DNA of 64,000 bases from Chryseobacterium lathyri (GTDB lineage: Bacteria > Bacteroidota > Bacteroidia > Flavobacteriales > Weeksellaceae): assembly GCF_003290185.1 (NCBI RefSeq), contig NZ_QNFY01000010.1, positions 62,001 through 126,000 on the forward strand, written 5' to 3'. The notes beneath the pieces are model-generated. The model saw only the letters and a list, made by a program, of their open reading frames with translations, searched no databases and was not told the origin of the DNA. How positions within the stretch are numbered: position 1 is the stretch's first letter; every line of letters starts with the position of its first letter. Below, piece by piece: positions 49,077-58,411 of the stretch. The position numbers were made by a program, and so were the translations under genes.

Positions 49077-50357
49077 ATGTCTTATCTATTTACATCTGAA
49101 TCAGTTTCAGAAGGACATCCGGATAAAATTGCCGATCAGATCTCCGATGCATTAATCGATCACTTTTTAGCATATGATAAAAGCTCTAAGGTAGCATGTG
49201 AAACCCTTGTAACAACAGGGCAGGTCGTGCTGGCCGGAGAAGTGAAGTCCGATGCATATCTTGATGTTCAAACTATTGCAAGAGATGTTATTAACGGAAT
49301 TGGATACACTAAGGGAGAATATATGTTCAACGGAGATTCGTGTGGAGTAATTTCCGCGATTCACGAACAGTCTCCGGATATCAACCAGGGAGTGGATAGA
49401 GCAGTAAACGACGAATCTTTTGAAGCCAAAGCTAACGCACAGGGAGCTGGTGACCAGGGGATGATGTTCGGTTATGCAACCAACGAGACGGCTAATTATA
49501 TGCCTCTTGCTTTAGACCTTGCCCACACGATCCTTAAAGAACTTTCTGTATTGAGAAGAGAAGGGAACGAAATCGCTTACCTTCGTCCGGATGCAAAAAG
49601 CCAGGTAACAATTGAATATTCTGACGATCACAAGCCGGTAAGAATTGATTCTATTGTGGTTTCTACACAGCATGATGACTTTGGAACTGAAGAAGAAATG
49701 CTGGATAAGATCCGTGAAGACATCAAAAAGATCCTGGTTCCAAGAGTAGTAGCTCAGCAGACTGAAGAGATCAAGGCATTGTTCAACGATCAGATCAAAT
49801 ATCACATCAATCCAACAGGGAAGTTTGTGATCGGAGGTCCTCACGGGGATACAGGTCTTACGGGAAGAAAAATTATCGTAGATACCTACGGAGGAAAAGG
49901 AGCTCACGGTGGTGGTGCTTTCTCTGGAAAAGATCCGTCGAAAGTAGACAGAAGTGCTGCTTACGCTACAAGGCACATCGCTAAAAACTTAGTGGCTGCA
50001 GGAGTAGCTGACGAAGTTCTGGTACAGGTTTCCTATGCAATTGGTGTTGCTGAACCTTGCGGTTTGTATATCAACACTTATGGAACTGCGAAAGTAGATC
50101 TTCATGATGGTGATATTGCTAAAAAAGTGACTTCAATCTTTGATTTAAGACCTTATGCCATTGAGCAGAACTTAAAATTAAGAAATCCTATCTACCAGGA
50201 AACGGCTTCTTACGGGCATATGGGGAAAGAGCATTATATAGCTGACAAAACATTCAATAAAGGTCAGAAAAATGAAATTACCCTTACAGGTCTTGAGTTC
50301 TTTACCTGGGAAAAACTTGACAAAGTAGACGAAATTAAAGCTGCTTTCGGCATTTAA
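49077..50357 (+). CDS. metK: S-adenosylmethionine synthetase
   Basis: A 426-residue enzyme making SAM from methionine and ATP. Motifs: [15 protein letters not shown] at the N-terminus, [12 protein letters not shown], the [21 protein letters not shown] segment and [19 protein letters not shown]. It is longer than E. coli MetK (384), as usual in Bacteroidetes. Controlled by a SAM-II riboswitch, so its product feeds back on its own mRNA. Confidence 0.97.
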   Translation: MSYLFTSESVSEGHPDKIADQISDALIDHFLAYDKSSKVACETLVTTGQVVLAGEVKSDAYLDVQTIARDVINGIGYTKGEYMFNGDSCGVISAIHEQSPDINQGVDRAVNDESFEAKANAQGAGDQGMMFGYATNETANYMPLALDLAHTILKELSVLRREGNEIAYLRPDAKSQVTIEYSDDHKPVRIDSIVVSTQHDDFGTEEEMLDKIREDIKKILVPRVVAQQTEEIKALFNDQIKYHINPTGKFVIGGPHGDTGLTGRKIIVDTYGGKGAHGGGAFSGKDPSKVDRSAAYATRHIAKNLVAAGVADEVLVQVSYAIGVAEPCGLYINTYGTAKVDLHDGDIAKKVTSIFDLRPYAIEQNLKLRNPIYQETASYGHMGKEHYIADKTFNKGQKNEITLTGLEFFTWEKLDKVDEIKAAFGI

Positions 50358-50382
50358 TTTGTCTTCAGAAATAATAAATAGG

Positions 50383-50415
50383 ACTGCTTTATCTTTGGGT
50401 AAGGCAGTTTTTTTT
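50383..50415 (+). terminator. Terminator after metK
   Basis: ACTGCTTTA / TAAGGCAGT stem with loop TCTTTGGG, followed by seven T. Confidence 0.85.
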
Positions 50416-50440
50416 AATTTTACACCTTAAATAATTAGAG

Positions 50441-50932
50441 ATGATGAATTTTAGATCAGCAGTTACCGTACTTTTTATATTTTTCCTGAGCATAGTGGCA
50501 AGGGCACAGTATACCATGCATAAAATGGTCACCGTAGGATATACATACCAGAACCAAAGCTTTGGAGAATTGGGAGGGAAGCTGCTTTTTCTGAAGAATG
50601 ATGATGTGATATACCGTTTGGGTGCATCTGCTTTAATGGGATCCGCCGGGTCTAAGTTTGCGATCATGCCGAAACTGCAGGCCGATGTTCTTCTTAATTT
50701 TGAAAAAAATGTAGATTTCTACCACTCATATTATCTTTTAATTGGGGCAGAAGGAACTAATAAATATATCGCACCAAAAATAGGAGTTACTCTTTTCGGC
50801 CTTTTGGATCTTACCGGAGGCTATGCTTTCCCAATCGGAGAGGCCCGTTTGAACGGAAAAGAGCTGAAAGGCTTAAATGTTAATTTAACATTAAATATTC
50901 CTACAGTCTTTATTCATGATATGTTTAAGTGA
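50441..50932 (+). CDS. Secreted beta-barrel-like protein of unknown function
   Basis: A 163-residue protein with a signal peptide (about 1-23, ending ARAQ) and alternating hydrophobic/polar strands such as VTVGYTYQNQSFGELGGKLLF and GLLDLTGGYAFPIGE, suggesting a small outer-membrane barrel. No family is recognised. It lies alone between metK and the sigma factor gene. Confidence 0.7.
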   Translation: MMNFRSAVTVLFIFFLSIVARAQYTMHKMVTVGYTYQNQSFGELGGKLLFLKNDDVIYRLGASALMGSAGSKFAIMPKLQADVLLNFEKNVDFYHSYYLLIGAEGTNKYIAPKIGVTLFGLLDLTGGYAFPIGEARLNGKELKGLNVNLTLNIPTVFIHDMFK

Positions 50933-51129
50933 TTTTTTTTTAATTTTCCCGTAAAAATTTAATAATAGGTTAACAGTTATTAAAAAATTATTATATTTAC
51001 ACCATATAATAATTGTACTGCCTATTGATTTTACTTTACTCTAAAAAACTGTTTTGTATTTACAGCTAGGGCCAGATAAAATATCTGGAGAATTGCTGGT
51101 CTGCAAATTTTTTATTATTGAGAAGAGTT

Positions 51130-51720
51130 ATGAAATCAAAAACGGACAGCCTACTAATTTCCCTTTATCAGAAAGGAGATGAAGAAGCCCTATCAGCCCT
51201 TATTCATCGTCATCAGAGAGAACTGTTTACATTCATTTTTTACAAAATTAATGATGAAGATCTGGCCAATGATGTTTTTCAGGATACATTCATGAAAATC
51301 ATCCTGATGTTGAAAGAAGGACGATATAACGAAGAAGGAAAATTTATTCTTTGGGCAAAAAGAATTGCACACAACCTTATTATTGATCATTTCAGACTAA
51401 AAGCGAAAAACGTTAAAGTTTCAGAAACTACTTTTGAAACAGATGAGTATTCTATTTTCGATCTGATCCGGGAGCCTTCAGAAAATATTGAAGAGCAGCT
51501 AGTAACGCTGCAGATCCAGGAAGATCTTTTAAGGATGCTTCAGTTCTTGCCACAGAATCAGCAGGAAGTTATTAAATTAAGATTTTTTGATGGCTTAAGC
51601 TTCAAAGAAATTGCAGATCATACCAATATGAGTATCAATACCACATTGGGAAGAGTACGCTATGCACTCATTAACCTGAGAAAAATCATGGACGAAAATA
51701 ACATTGTATTGACACGTTAG
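51130..51720 (+). CDS. ECF-type RNA polymerase sigma factor
   Basis: A 196-residue sigma-70 family factor. Region 2 is FTFIFYKINDEDLANDVFQDTFMKI, followed by WAKRIAHNLIIDHFR; region 4 is LPQNQQEVIKLRFFDGLSFKEIA...INTTLGRVRYA (near 135-185). Start at MKSKTD (51130). No anti-sigma factor gene follows, so its control is not evident. Confidence 0.9.
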   Translation: MKSKTDSLLISLYQKGDEEALSALIHRHQRELFTFIFYKINDEDLANDVFQDTFMKIILMLKEGRYNEEGKFILWAKRIAHNLIIDHFRLKAKNVKVSETTFETDEYSIFDLIREPSENIEEQLVTLQIQEDLLRMLQFLPQNQQEVIKLRFFDGLSFKEIADHTNMSINTTLGRVRYALINLRKIMDENNIVLTR

Positions 51721-51769
51721 GATAATATTTTCGAAAAATTCACGTTTAAAGGAAAACATACTTTCGCCT

Positions 51770-51904
51770 ATGAAAAAAAATGATTCCTTAAAAGTGAAAA
51801 CTTTGAAACCTAAGAAACAAACAATTGATTTTTTACTGAGTTACTCTAAAAGTCTTGAATTGGTACAAACCAAAAGCAAGAATTTCCCGATTTCCAAAAA
51901 TTAA
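51770..51904 (+). CDS. Small hypothetical protein, 44 residues
   Basis: Opens MKKNDSLKVKTLKPKKQTID and ends NFPISKN; basic and lysine rich, with the helical-looking segment DFLLSYSKSLELVQTKSKN. Position between the sigma factor and the HAD gene, with a frame of sensible composition, suggests a real gene. It could be related to sigma control, but there is no evidence. No family recognised. Confidence 0.5.
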   Translation: MKKNDSLKVKTLKPKKQTIDFLLSYSKSLELVQTKSKNFPISKN

Positions 51905-51924
51905 AATGAGTAATTTTGTGCTGT

Positions 51925-52620
51925 ATGAAAATTCAGCACATTTTTTTTGACCTGGACAATACGCTCTGGGATCACCGTAAGAACGCTTACCTTACCATCA
52001 AAGACCTTTTTGAAAAACAGGAAATCACCTTACATTATAATATCGACTTTGAGGCCTTCCATTCTGTCTATCATGAAATTAATGAGAGCCTTTGGGAAAA
52101 GATCAGAGACGGTATTATCGGTAAAGAATACCTGAGAAAACACCGTTTCTATGATACTTTCAAACATTTCGGAGTGGATGATGAAGAGCTTTCGCAATAT
52201 TTTGAAGAGCATTTCCTGGATAAGATCCTCAACCACAACGAGCTGGTAGAAGGTGCAGAGTACATTTTGGAATATCTGAAATCAAAAGATTATACGCTGC
52301 ACGTTATTTCCAATGGCTTCCAGGAAGTAACAGAGAGGAAATGCATCCTTTCAGGAATCGATAAATATTTCAAAACCATTACCAGCGCTGATTCTGTAGG
52401 GGTGAGAAAACCCAATCCGAAGATCTTTGAATATTCATTGGGGCTTGCACAAGCCAGTAAAGGAGAAAGTATCCTGATTGGTGACGACTGGATCGCGGAT
52501 GTTGTCGGGTCCCAGAATTATGGAATTGATGTAATCTTCTTCGATGTGTATAAAGAAAATAAGCAGGAAGAAGGTCTGAAAAGTATTACCCATCTTTTGC
52601 AGATTAAAGAATATTTATAA
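51925..52620 (+). CDS. HAD-superfamily YjjG-type noncanonical nucleotide phosphatase
   Basis: A 231-residue HAD hydrolase: motif I DLDNTLWD (nucleophile Asp), motif II ISNGF, motif III Lys in VRKPNPKIF and motif IV IGDDWIADVVG. It fits the YjjG group, which cleans noncanonical pyrimidine nucleotides. Start at MKIQHIF (51925). TAATTTTG at 51911-51918 is a possible -7 box very near the ATG. Confidence 0.9.
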   Translation: MKIQHIFFDLDNTLWDHRKNAYLTIKDLFEKQEITLHYNIDFEAFHSVYHEINESLWEKIRDGIIGKEYLRKHRFYDTFKHFGVDDEELSQYFEEHFLDKILNHNELVEGAEYILEYLKSKDYTLHVISNGFQEVTERKCILSGIDKYFKTITSADSVGVRKPNPKIFEYSLGLAQASKGESILIGDDWIADVVGSQNYGIDVIFFDVYKENKQEEGLKSITHLLQIKEYL

Positions 52621-52657
52621 AATACACAGCTTTCAATAGCTACAAAATTTATTTTTT

Positions 52658-52773
52658 TTGAACCATTAAGATGATTGAAGATCTTAAGTTTAATTAAGAA
52701 AAAATCAAATGATTTTATTAAGCAGCAGCTTTCTTAATTTTCTTAAAACACTTATCTGATCTTAATGGTTCAA
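52658..52773. repeat. Palindromic-ended intergenic repeat, copy 2
   Basis: The ends TTGAACCATTAAGAT (52658-52672) and ATCTTAATGGTTCAA (52759-52773) are perfect 15-bp inverted repeats. The body matches copy 1 at 17147-17267 in order. No coding sequence. The gap 52621-52873 holds only this and AT-rich DNA. Confidence 0.8.
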
Positions 52774-52873
52774 TTTTTTTTCATTATTCATTCTCCACTT
52801 TTCATTTTTCCTAATTCTTTCCTAAATTGATTCTGAACTTTGCTCCATAATAAAACAGAAAAAATTTAAGATT

Positions 52874-53323
52874 ATGAGAAATTTTAGGAAAATCACCGGG
52901 GCATTCGTTTTAATTTTCTTACTGGCAGGCGGATTTATTTTTGCGCAGGACAAAACAATCAATGCCAATCAACTGCCTAAAACGGCTAAAAATTTCCTTG
53001 CCTCCCATTTTAAAGGTGTTGCTATAGGATCGGCAATCGAAGACAGAGAAATCTATGGTGTTGATGAATACCAGGTATATCTGGTCAACGGGATGAAGGT
53101 AGAATTCGACAGTAGCGGAGACTGGAAAGAAGTGGACGGAAAACATCAGAAACTGCCTTATGCATTTATTCCGGCATCGATCAGGAACTATGCTGCTAAG
53201 AACTTTCCAAATACCTATATCGTTAAGATAGAAAAAGAAAGATGGTCTTATAAAGCAGAACTTTCCAACGGCCTGGATCTTGAATTTGACAGAAAAGGAA
53301 ACTTCAAGAGAATTGATGACTAA
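52874..53323 (+). CDS. PepSY-like secreted protein
   Basis: A 149-residue protein with a signal peptide (about 1-24, ending FIFAQ) and two PepSY-like beta-lactamase-inhibitor repeats of the putative PepSY-like family: LPKTAKNFLASHFKG...VEFDSSGDWKEVDGK and LEFDRKGNFKRIDD. Proteins of this type often stand beside envelope-stress two-component systems, as here (next genes). A sensing or anti-protease role is unproven. Confidence 0.85.
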   Translation: MRNFRKITGAFVLIFLLAGGFIFAQDKTINANQLPKTAKNFLASHFKGVAIGSAIEDREIYGVDEYQVYLVNGMKVEFDSSGDWKEVDGKHQKLPYAFIPASIRNYAAKNFPNTYIVKIEKERWSYKAELSNGLDLEFDRKGNFKRIDD

Positions 53324-53327
53324 TATG

Positions 53328-53463
53328 CGGGACGAGGGAAGATGGAGGATGGAAGCTATTTAAGTTGCAGTATCAATTGAATATCTTTCAATTGATATTG
53401 TGTAAATAATGGATGGGCATCTGTTTCCCGGAAATAACTTCAAGCTTCGATCTTCCTCCCTAT
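53328..53463. repeat. GAGGGAAGATGGAG-type imperfect inverted repeat, copy 2
   Basis: GGGACGAGGGAAGATGGAGG at the left and GCTTCGATCTTCCTCCC at the right are imperfect complements. The arrangement resembles the element at 18003-18160. A TATATTTG box (53469-53476) that may start the next operon lies just beyond it. Confidence 0.5.
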
Positions 53464-53497
53464 TTTTATATATTTGATAGAAGCTAATACTGGAAGG

Positions 53498-54169
53498 ATG
53501 AAGATATTAATTGTTGAAGATGAACCGGAACTGAAAGATACTGTACAGACTTTTCTGGAAGCAGAGCGTTTTATTGTAGAATTTGCCCTTACGTACAATA
53601 CAGGGCTGGAAAAGATCATTTCGTATGAATATGACTGTATTCTTCTGGATATTATGCTGCCGGATGGAAATGGAATTGACCTACTGAGAGAAATCAGGAA
53701 GCTGCATAAGAAAGATCCTGTGATTATTCTATCGGCCAAAGATTCTGTTGATGATAAGGTGGCAGGACTGGAAATAGGGGCCGATGATTATCTGGCAAAA
53801 CCTTTTCATCTTGCTGAGTTAATGGCGAGAATCAGGTCTGTAATCAGAAGAAAGAATCAGGATGGGGAAAATACAATTACCTATAAAAACATCAGCATTG
53901 ATCCGGAAAACAGAACCGTTAAAGTCGGGAATGAAGATCTGATTCTTAACCGTAAGGAATATGATCTCCTGTACTATTTTGTGATCCACCCGAAAAAAAC
54001 GCTGCAGAAAACGACTTTGGCTGAAGCCATCTGGGGAGATTATATTGACCAGGCAGACAGTCTGGACTTTATTTATTCACAAATTAAAAATCTCCGTAAA
54101 AAATTGAAAAGCCTCAATGCAGAAGCCGATTTCCATGCCGTTTACGGAATTGGTTATAAATTTGTCTAA
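53498..54169 (+). CDS. OmpR-family response regulator
   Basis: A 223-residue regulator with receiver domain (phospho-Asp in CILLDIMLPDGNG, Lys in LAKPFHLAEL) and a winged-helix Trans_reg_C domain (LILNRKEYDLLYYF..., SLDFIYSQIKNLRKKL, GIGYKFV). Start at MKILIVED (53498). Coupled to the following kinase gene (TAA directly followed by ATG). Confidence 0.94.
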   Translation: MKILIVEDEPELKDTVQTFLEAERFIVEFALTYNTGLEKIISYEYDCILLDIMLPDGNGIDLLREIRKLHKKDPVIILSAKDSVDDKVAGLEIGADDYLAKPFHLAELMARIRSVIRRKNQDGENTITYKNISIDPENRTVKVGNEDLILNRKEYDLLYYFVIHPKKTLQKTTLAEAIWGDYIDQADSLDFIYSQIKNLRKKLKSLNAEADFHAVYGIGYKFV

Positions 54170-55462
54170 ATGAAAGTTTCCTTAAAATATTACACTATCA
54201 AATATATGATCGGCATTCTGCTGTTGATCATTGCGGTCTGGGCAGCGCTATTTTATGCCTATATCCTGGACGAAGTTTATGATAATGTAGATGACGGACT
54301 GAAAGACAGAAAGATACAAATCATTAAGGCCGTATATCACGATCCTAAACTGTTGGACAGTAAAGATTTCGGATTTAACGAATTTAAGATCAAGCCTATT
54401 TCAGAATCTGAATATAAAGATAAAAACAGGCTCTATAACAAGATGTTCTATATGGAATATGATGATAAGGACCAGCCTTACCGCGTACTTGAGACCGATT
54501 TTATAGATCAGTTCGGAAAACGCCAGAGACTTGAAATACGGACTTCTACTGTAGAGCAGGACGAGCTGGTGTATGACTTGACTACAGCTTTAATCGTGCT
54601 GTATATTTTACTTGTGATCAGTATTGTTGCTGTCAATGGGTATATGCTGAACAAAGCCATGCGTCCGTTCTATGCCATTTTAAACAGGCTGAAGAAATAC
54701 CAGTTCGGAGCTTCTTCCCTACAGGAACCTCAGAATTATTCTATCAAAGAATTTGAAGAGCTTAATGTGGAAATAGAGGAAATGATTAAACGGAACGAAT
54801 TTGTTTTCCATCAGCAGAAGCAATTCATTGAAAATGCATCTCATGAACTTCAGACACCGCTGGCTATTGTGACTAATAAGATCGATCTGAAGATCCAGAA
54901 TGATGATCTTGACAAGAAGAATATGAATTTCCTTACTGAAGTGAAAGGAGACCTGAGAAGAATGGCAGGACTGAATAAATCCCTGCTGATGCTTTCCAAA
55001 ATAGAGAATAGTCAGTTCAATAAAATGGCAAAAGTAAATTTCAATGAAATGATTGCGGAACTGGTTAAAAGCTATGAGGATTTTATCGAATTCAAAAAAA
55101 TTGAAGTCAGCATTGTTGAAAAAGGATTCTTTGGGGCAGATTTTAATCCTGATCTGGCGGATATCCTGCTTTCCAATCTGCTTAAAAATGCAATTAAATA
55201 TAATAATCAGGAGGGGATTGTCAATATCATTATAGAAGATAACAGGCTCGTCTTCCGGAATAGCAGTAATGGTGTTCCATTGGACAAAGTGCAGATCTTC
55301 AACCGCTTTTATAAGCAGGGCTCAGACCATAGTTCTACCGGTTTGGGACTGTCTATCATCAGGACTATAACAAAACAATATCCCGGATGGGATATTGTCT
55401 ATGAGTTTGAAGATGGATTGCATTGCTTTATTCTTTCTAAAAACAATGCTTTGGTATCTTAA
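54170..55462 (+). CDS. Sensor histidine kinase
   Basis: A 430-residue kinase with helices near residues 12-32 and 142-164, a periplasmic sensor region between, and a catalytic part: H-box HELQTPLAI, N-box NLLKNAIKYNN and G-box STGLGLSI. Starts immediately after the response regulator stop. Probably regulates the upstream PepSY-like gene and envelope functions; inferred from neighbourhood. Confidence 0.93.
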   Translation: MKVSLKYYTIKYMIGILLLIIAVWAALFYAYILDEVYDNVDDGLKDRKIQIIKAVYHDPKLLDSKDFGFNEFKIKPISESEYKDKNRLYNKMFYMEYDDKDQPYRVLETDFIDQFGKRQRLEIRTSTVEQDELVYDLTTALIVLYILLVISIVAVNGYMLNKAMRPFYAILNRLKKYQFGASSLQEPQNYSIKEFEELNVEIEEMIKRNEFVFHQQKQFIENASHELQTPLAIVTNKIDLKIQNDDLDKKNMNFLTEVKGDLRRMAGLNKSLLMLSKIENSQFNKMAKVNFNEMIAELVKSYEDFIEFKKIEVSIVEKGFFGADFNPDLADILLSNLLKNAIKYNNQEGIVNIIIEDNRLVFRNSSNGVPLDKVQIFNRFYKQGSDHSSTGLGLSIIRTITKQYPGWDIVYEFEDGLHCFILSKNNALVS

Positions 55463-55465
55463 TGT

Positions 55466-56434
55466 TTAAATTCCTAAGCTTGCTCTTACTTTTTTAATGG
55501 TTTCTGTTGCAACTACTCTTGTTTTTGCAGCACCTTCCTGAAGTTTTGCTTCCAGCTCATCCAGATTGTTCATATAATAAGTGAACATTTCTCTTTCTTT
55601 TGCAAAACGGGTTAAAATCAGATTTAAAAGTTCTAATTTGGCGTGTCCGTAACCGAAGTTTCCGGCTAAGTATTTAGCTCTTAATTCTTCCGTCTGCTCA
55701 GGAGTAGCAATTAATTCATAGATCGCAAAAACTTTATCTGTTTCAGGGTCTTTTGGTTCTTCCAGAGCTTTAGAATCGGTTTCTATACTCATTACCTGTT
55801 TTTTCAGCTCTTTTTCAGGTAAGAATATATTAATGATATTTCCCATGGATTTAGACATTTTACGGCCATCTGTTCCGGGAACATATTTCGTGTCTTCCTG
55901 AAGCTCAGACTGAGGCAGTACAAAAACTTCCCCCATCTGGTTATTGAACCTTGATGCTACATCACGGGCAATTTCAAGATGCTGAAGCTGATCTTTTCCT
56001 ACAGGAACTATTTCTGCATCATACAGTAAAATATCCGCAGCCATCAGAATAGGATAGGTGAACAGTCCGGCGTTAACGTCCTGAAGCCTGTCTGCTTTAT
56101 CTTTAAATGAATGAGCAAGGGTTAATCTCTGGTAAGGAAAAAAACATGATAAATGCCAAGAAAGTTCACAGGTTTCAGGGATATCACTCTGTCTGTAAAA
56201 ATATGTTTTTTCTGTATCCAGCCCACAAGCAAGCCAAGCCGCAGCAATCTCGTAGGTATTCTGTTTTAAAACCTTCGCATCTTTGATCTGGGTAAGAGAA
56301 TGAAGATTCGCAATGAATAAAAATGATTCATTTCCTTCCTGCTTGGAAAGTTCAATAGCAGGAATAATCGCCCCAAGAAGATTTCCAAGATGGGGGGTTC
56401 CGGTGGCTTGAATGCCGGTAAGAATTCTTGACAT
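55466..56434 (-). CDS. trpS: Tryptophanyl-tRNA synthetase
   Basis: A 322-residue class I synthetase. The signature GTPHLGNLLGA carries the HIGH-type motif, and the second site is KMSKSMGN. Length and motifs are canonical bacterial TrpRS. A likely -7 box TAAATTTG is at 56476-56469 on the minus strand, adjacent to a repeat element. Confidence 0.96.
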   Translation of the reverse strand: MSRILTGIQATGTPHLGNLLGAIIPAIELSKQEGNESFLFIANLHSLTQIKDAKVLKQNTYEIAAAWLACGLDTEKTYFYRQSDIPETCELSWHLSCFFPYQRLTLAHSFKDKADRLQDVNAGLFTYPILMAADILLYDAEIVPVGKDQLQHLEIARDVASRFNNQMGEVFVLPQSELQEDTKYVPGTDGRKMSKSMGNIINIFLPEKELKKQVMSIETDSKALEEPKDPETDKVFAIYELIATPEQTEELRAKYLAGNFGYGHAKLELLNLILTRFAKEREMFTYYMNNLDELEAKLQEGAAKTRVVATETIKKVRASLGI

Positions 56435-56479
56435 TTGTTTAAATTATTTATAAAAAATTAATGAATTGCAAATTTAATT

Positions 56480-56543
56480 AATTCTCCCGCAGATTACACA
56501 GATTTGCACAGATGTTTGTGTGAAATTAAAATTGCGGAGAATT
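56480..56543. repeat. CTCCCGCAGATTACACAGA-type intergenic repeat
   Basis: AATTCTCCCGCA (56480-56491) and TGCGGAGAATT (56533-56543) are imperfect inverted arms. The centre has ACAGATTTGCACAGAT, a direct-repeat-like string. TAATCTGCGGGAG of the same type occurs at 43426-43438. Confidence 0.5.
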
Positions 56544-56580
56544 TTTAAGCTAAAAAGCAGGGTATTTTTCAGGAAGAGAG

Positions 56581-57225
56581 TTAAGGAATAATAATCTTTT
56601 CTCCCCCGAATTTCGGCTGTACTCCGAAAAGCAAATCCCAGTAAACCTTTGCTTTGGCCAGATACTCTCTGAGGTTGGTTTTTAAGCCGGCGTATTTATT
56701 TATATCATTAGCATTATACCCGAAAGCTTCTATTCCGTTTTTTTTAGCCAGAAAAACAGCTCTTTCATTGTGGAATTTCTGTGAAATGATCACCAGCTTC
56801 TGCTGTCCAAAGATATCTTTTGCCCTTACCACGGAATCCAGAGTACGAAATCCGGCATAATCCATTATAATCCTCTCCTTTGGAATGCCGTATTTCATTA
56901 AAGTAAGCTGCATATCTTCCGGTTCATTATAATCTTTGGTGCTGTTGTCTCCGCTTACGATAATGTATTTGATCTTTCCGCTTTTATACAGGTCTATGGC
57001 GGCCTGTATCCTATTGTAGAAATAAGCATTCGGCATGCCGTTGTTCAGATTCTTCCCGGTTCCGAGGAGTAAAGCCACTTTGGTTTCAGGAACATCAGAG
57101 ATATTGTAAGAAACAAAAGCGCTGCTTTCTTTTCTGATACTGTAGTTAGCCCAGGCTATAAAAATAATTCCCGCTACAACAAGCAGCAGGAAAATTTTAA
57201 AAATATTTTTGATTACTTTTTTCAT
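56581..57225 (-). CDS. SanA/YdcF-family (DUF218) membrane protein
   Basis: A 214-residue protein with an N-terminal membrane helix (about 7-27) and a DUF218 fold: VALLLGTGKNLNNG, RIQAAIDLYKSGKIKYIIVSGDN and FHNERAVFLAKKNG. SanA-like proteins affect envelope integrity and antibiotic sensitivity at high temperature; the enzyme activity is unknown. It lies 15 bases downstream of lspA. Confidence 0.87.
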   Translation of the reverse strand: MKKVIKNIFKIFLLLVVAGIIFIAWANYSIRKESSAFVSYNISDVPETKVALLLGTGKNLNNGMPNAYFYNRIQAAIDLYKSGKIKYIIVSGDNSTKDYNEPEDMQLTLMKYGIPKERIIMDYAGFRTLDSVVRAKDIFGQQKLVIISQKFHNERAVFLAKKNGIEAFGYNANDINKYAGLKTNLREYLAKAKVYWDLLFGVQPKFGGEKIIIP

Positions 57226-57240
57226 CCGGAATACTGTTTT

Positions 57241-57879
57241 TTAAAACTCAAGTCCGTTAGGAAAAGCTTTTTTTCTGAATATTAATAATAAAGCAGCTCC
57301 TACCGTAATGGCAGAATCGGCCACATTGAAAATATACTTGAAGAATTCAAGGTGTTTACCACCAATCAAAGGGATATTATCAGGAACATACCAGTCTACC
57401 AGAGGGAAGTGAAGCATATCTACTACACAGCCTTTCATAAAAGCAGAATAACCTTGTCCGAAAGGAACAAACTTCGAAACTCCTCCATATCCTATCCATC
57501 GGTCGATGCTTGGGTCGTAAACTGTTCCGCTGTCGAAGATAAGTCCATAAAACATTCCGTCAATGATATTTCCAATGGCACCGGCAAAAATAATAGCCAT
57601 TGGGATCAAAAGATAGTTGGATGCTCCCTGCTGTAGCCATTTTTTGAACATATAAACCATTCCTCCAATTAAGAAAAGTCTAAGGATCACCAGGAAATAT
57701 TTCCCGATAATACCTCCGAAATGAAGCCCGTAAGCCATTCCCGGATTCTCTACAAAAGTCAGTTTAAAGCCCGGAAGAACAGTAACACTGTCATCCAGAT
57801 TGAAATGGGTTTTGATGTAAATTTTTGAAGCCTGATCAATTAACAATACTAAAAATGTTATAGCTAAGATCTTTTTCAT
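57241..57879 (-). CDS. lspA: Lipoprotein signal peptidase
   Basis: A 212-residue four-helix membrane aspartyl protease that cuts prolipoproteins. Conserved elements: DQASKIYIK near the N-terminus, VENPGMAYGL, GAIGNIIDG with a catalytic Asp and CVVDMLHFPLVDW. A longer loop than E. coli LspA (164) is usual in Bacteroidetes. The start shares a base with the stop of the DUF2683-like gene. Confidence 0.95.
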   Translation of the reverse strand: MKKILAITFLVLLIDQASKIYIKTHFNLDDSVTVLPGFKLTFVENPGMAYGLHFGGIIGKYFLVILRLFLIGGMVYMFKKWLQQGASNYLLIPMAIIFAGAIGNIIDGMFYGLIFDSGTVYDPSIDRWIGYGGVSKFVPFGQGYSAFMKGCVVDMLHFPLVDWYVPDNIPLIGGKHLEFFKYIFNVADSAITVGAALLLIFRKKAFPNGLEF

Positions 57880-58064
57880 TACTGTCCTTTTGGTTTAGAA
57901 GGTTTCTCAGAATTTTTCTTGTCAAAGATTTTCTTGGCTACCTTTTCTGTATGGAACGTATTTTTGGTCTGAGCACGCTCGTATCTGATGTTCATATCTT
58001 TTAAAACACTTTTCAGTGCACTCAGTTCCATAGGATTTTTAGGATGTACTATGATAGATTCCAT
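57879..58064 (-). CDS. DUF2683-like small protein
   Basis: A 61-residue protein with MESIIVHPKNPMELSALKSV, a small domain found in Bacteroidetes (DUF2683-like). The C-terminal half is Lys-rich. Coupled to lspA by a 1-base overlap. Function unknown. Confidence 0.7.
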   Translation of the reverse strand: MESIIVHPKNPMELSALKSVLKDMNIRYERAQTKNTFHTEKVAKKIFDKKNSEKPSKPKGQ

Positions 58065-58084
58065 TTTCTTTTCTTTTTTAAATG

Positions 58085-58330
58085 TTACATTTTGGACAGC
58101 TCATCGAGTTTTTTCCGGTCTTTTGCAGACAGGTCACTAACCCCGTTTTTGCCCATCTTACTCAAAATTCTGTCAATTTCTTTTTCCCTTTCACGTTTAT
58201 CAGAATTAAACTGATCATCAATGGTGTAGTTCTTCTGCCGGTCAGGAAAGAATCTGTTTTTGATCCATTCTCTATTGAAAAACAGTAAAACTGCAGCAAC
58301 AATAATTGCTAAAATTAATACTTCGCTCAT
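58085..58330 (-). CDS. Small membrane-anchored protein with DUF6576-like tail
   Basis: An 81-residue protein with one helix (about 2-18) and a charged tail (DDQFNSDKREREKEIDRILSK, KNGVSDLSAKDRKKLDEL). The tail resembles the module at the C-terminus of some flavobacterial rhomboid proteins. Function unknown; conserved position between the DksA-like and lspA genes. Confidence 0.65.
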   Translation of the reverse strand: MSEVLILAIIVAAVLLFFNREWIKNRFFPDRQKNYTIDDQFNSDKREREKEIDRILSKMGKNGVSDLSAKDRKKLDELSKM

Positions 58331-58411
58331 GGGTATACATTAAAAATTAGGTTTATAAAGTATCCGTGAATACGATATAAACCCAATAGTATTTTTACAA
58401 ACCTTAACGGT

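Noticed and set aside
51759-51766. TACTTTCG as a promoter of the 44-codon ORF
   Set aside because: It would start transcription at or after the ORF's ATG, so it cannot serve this start.
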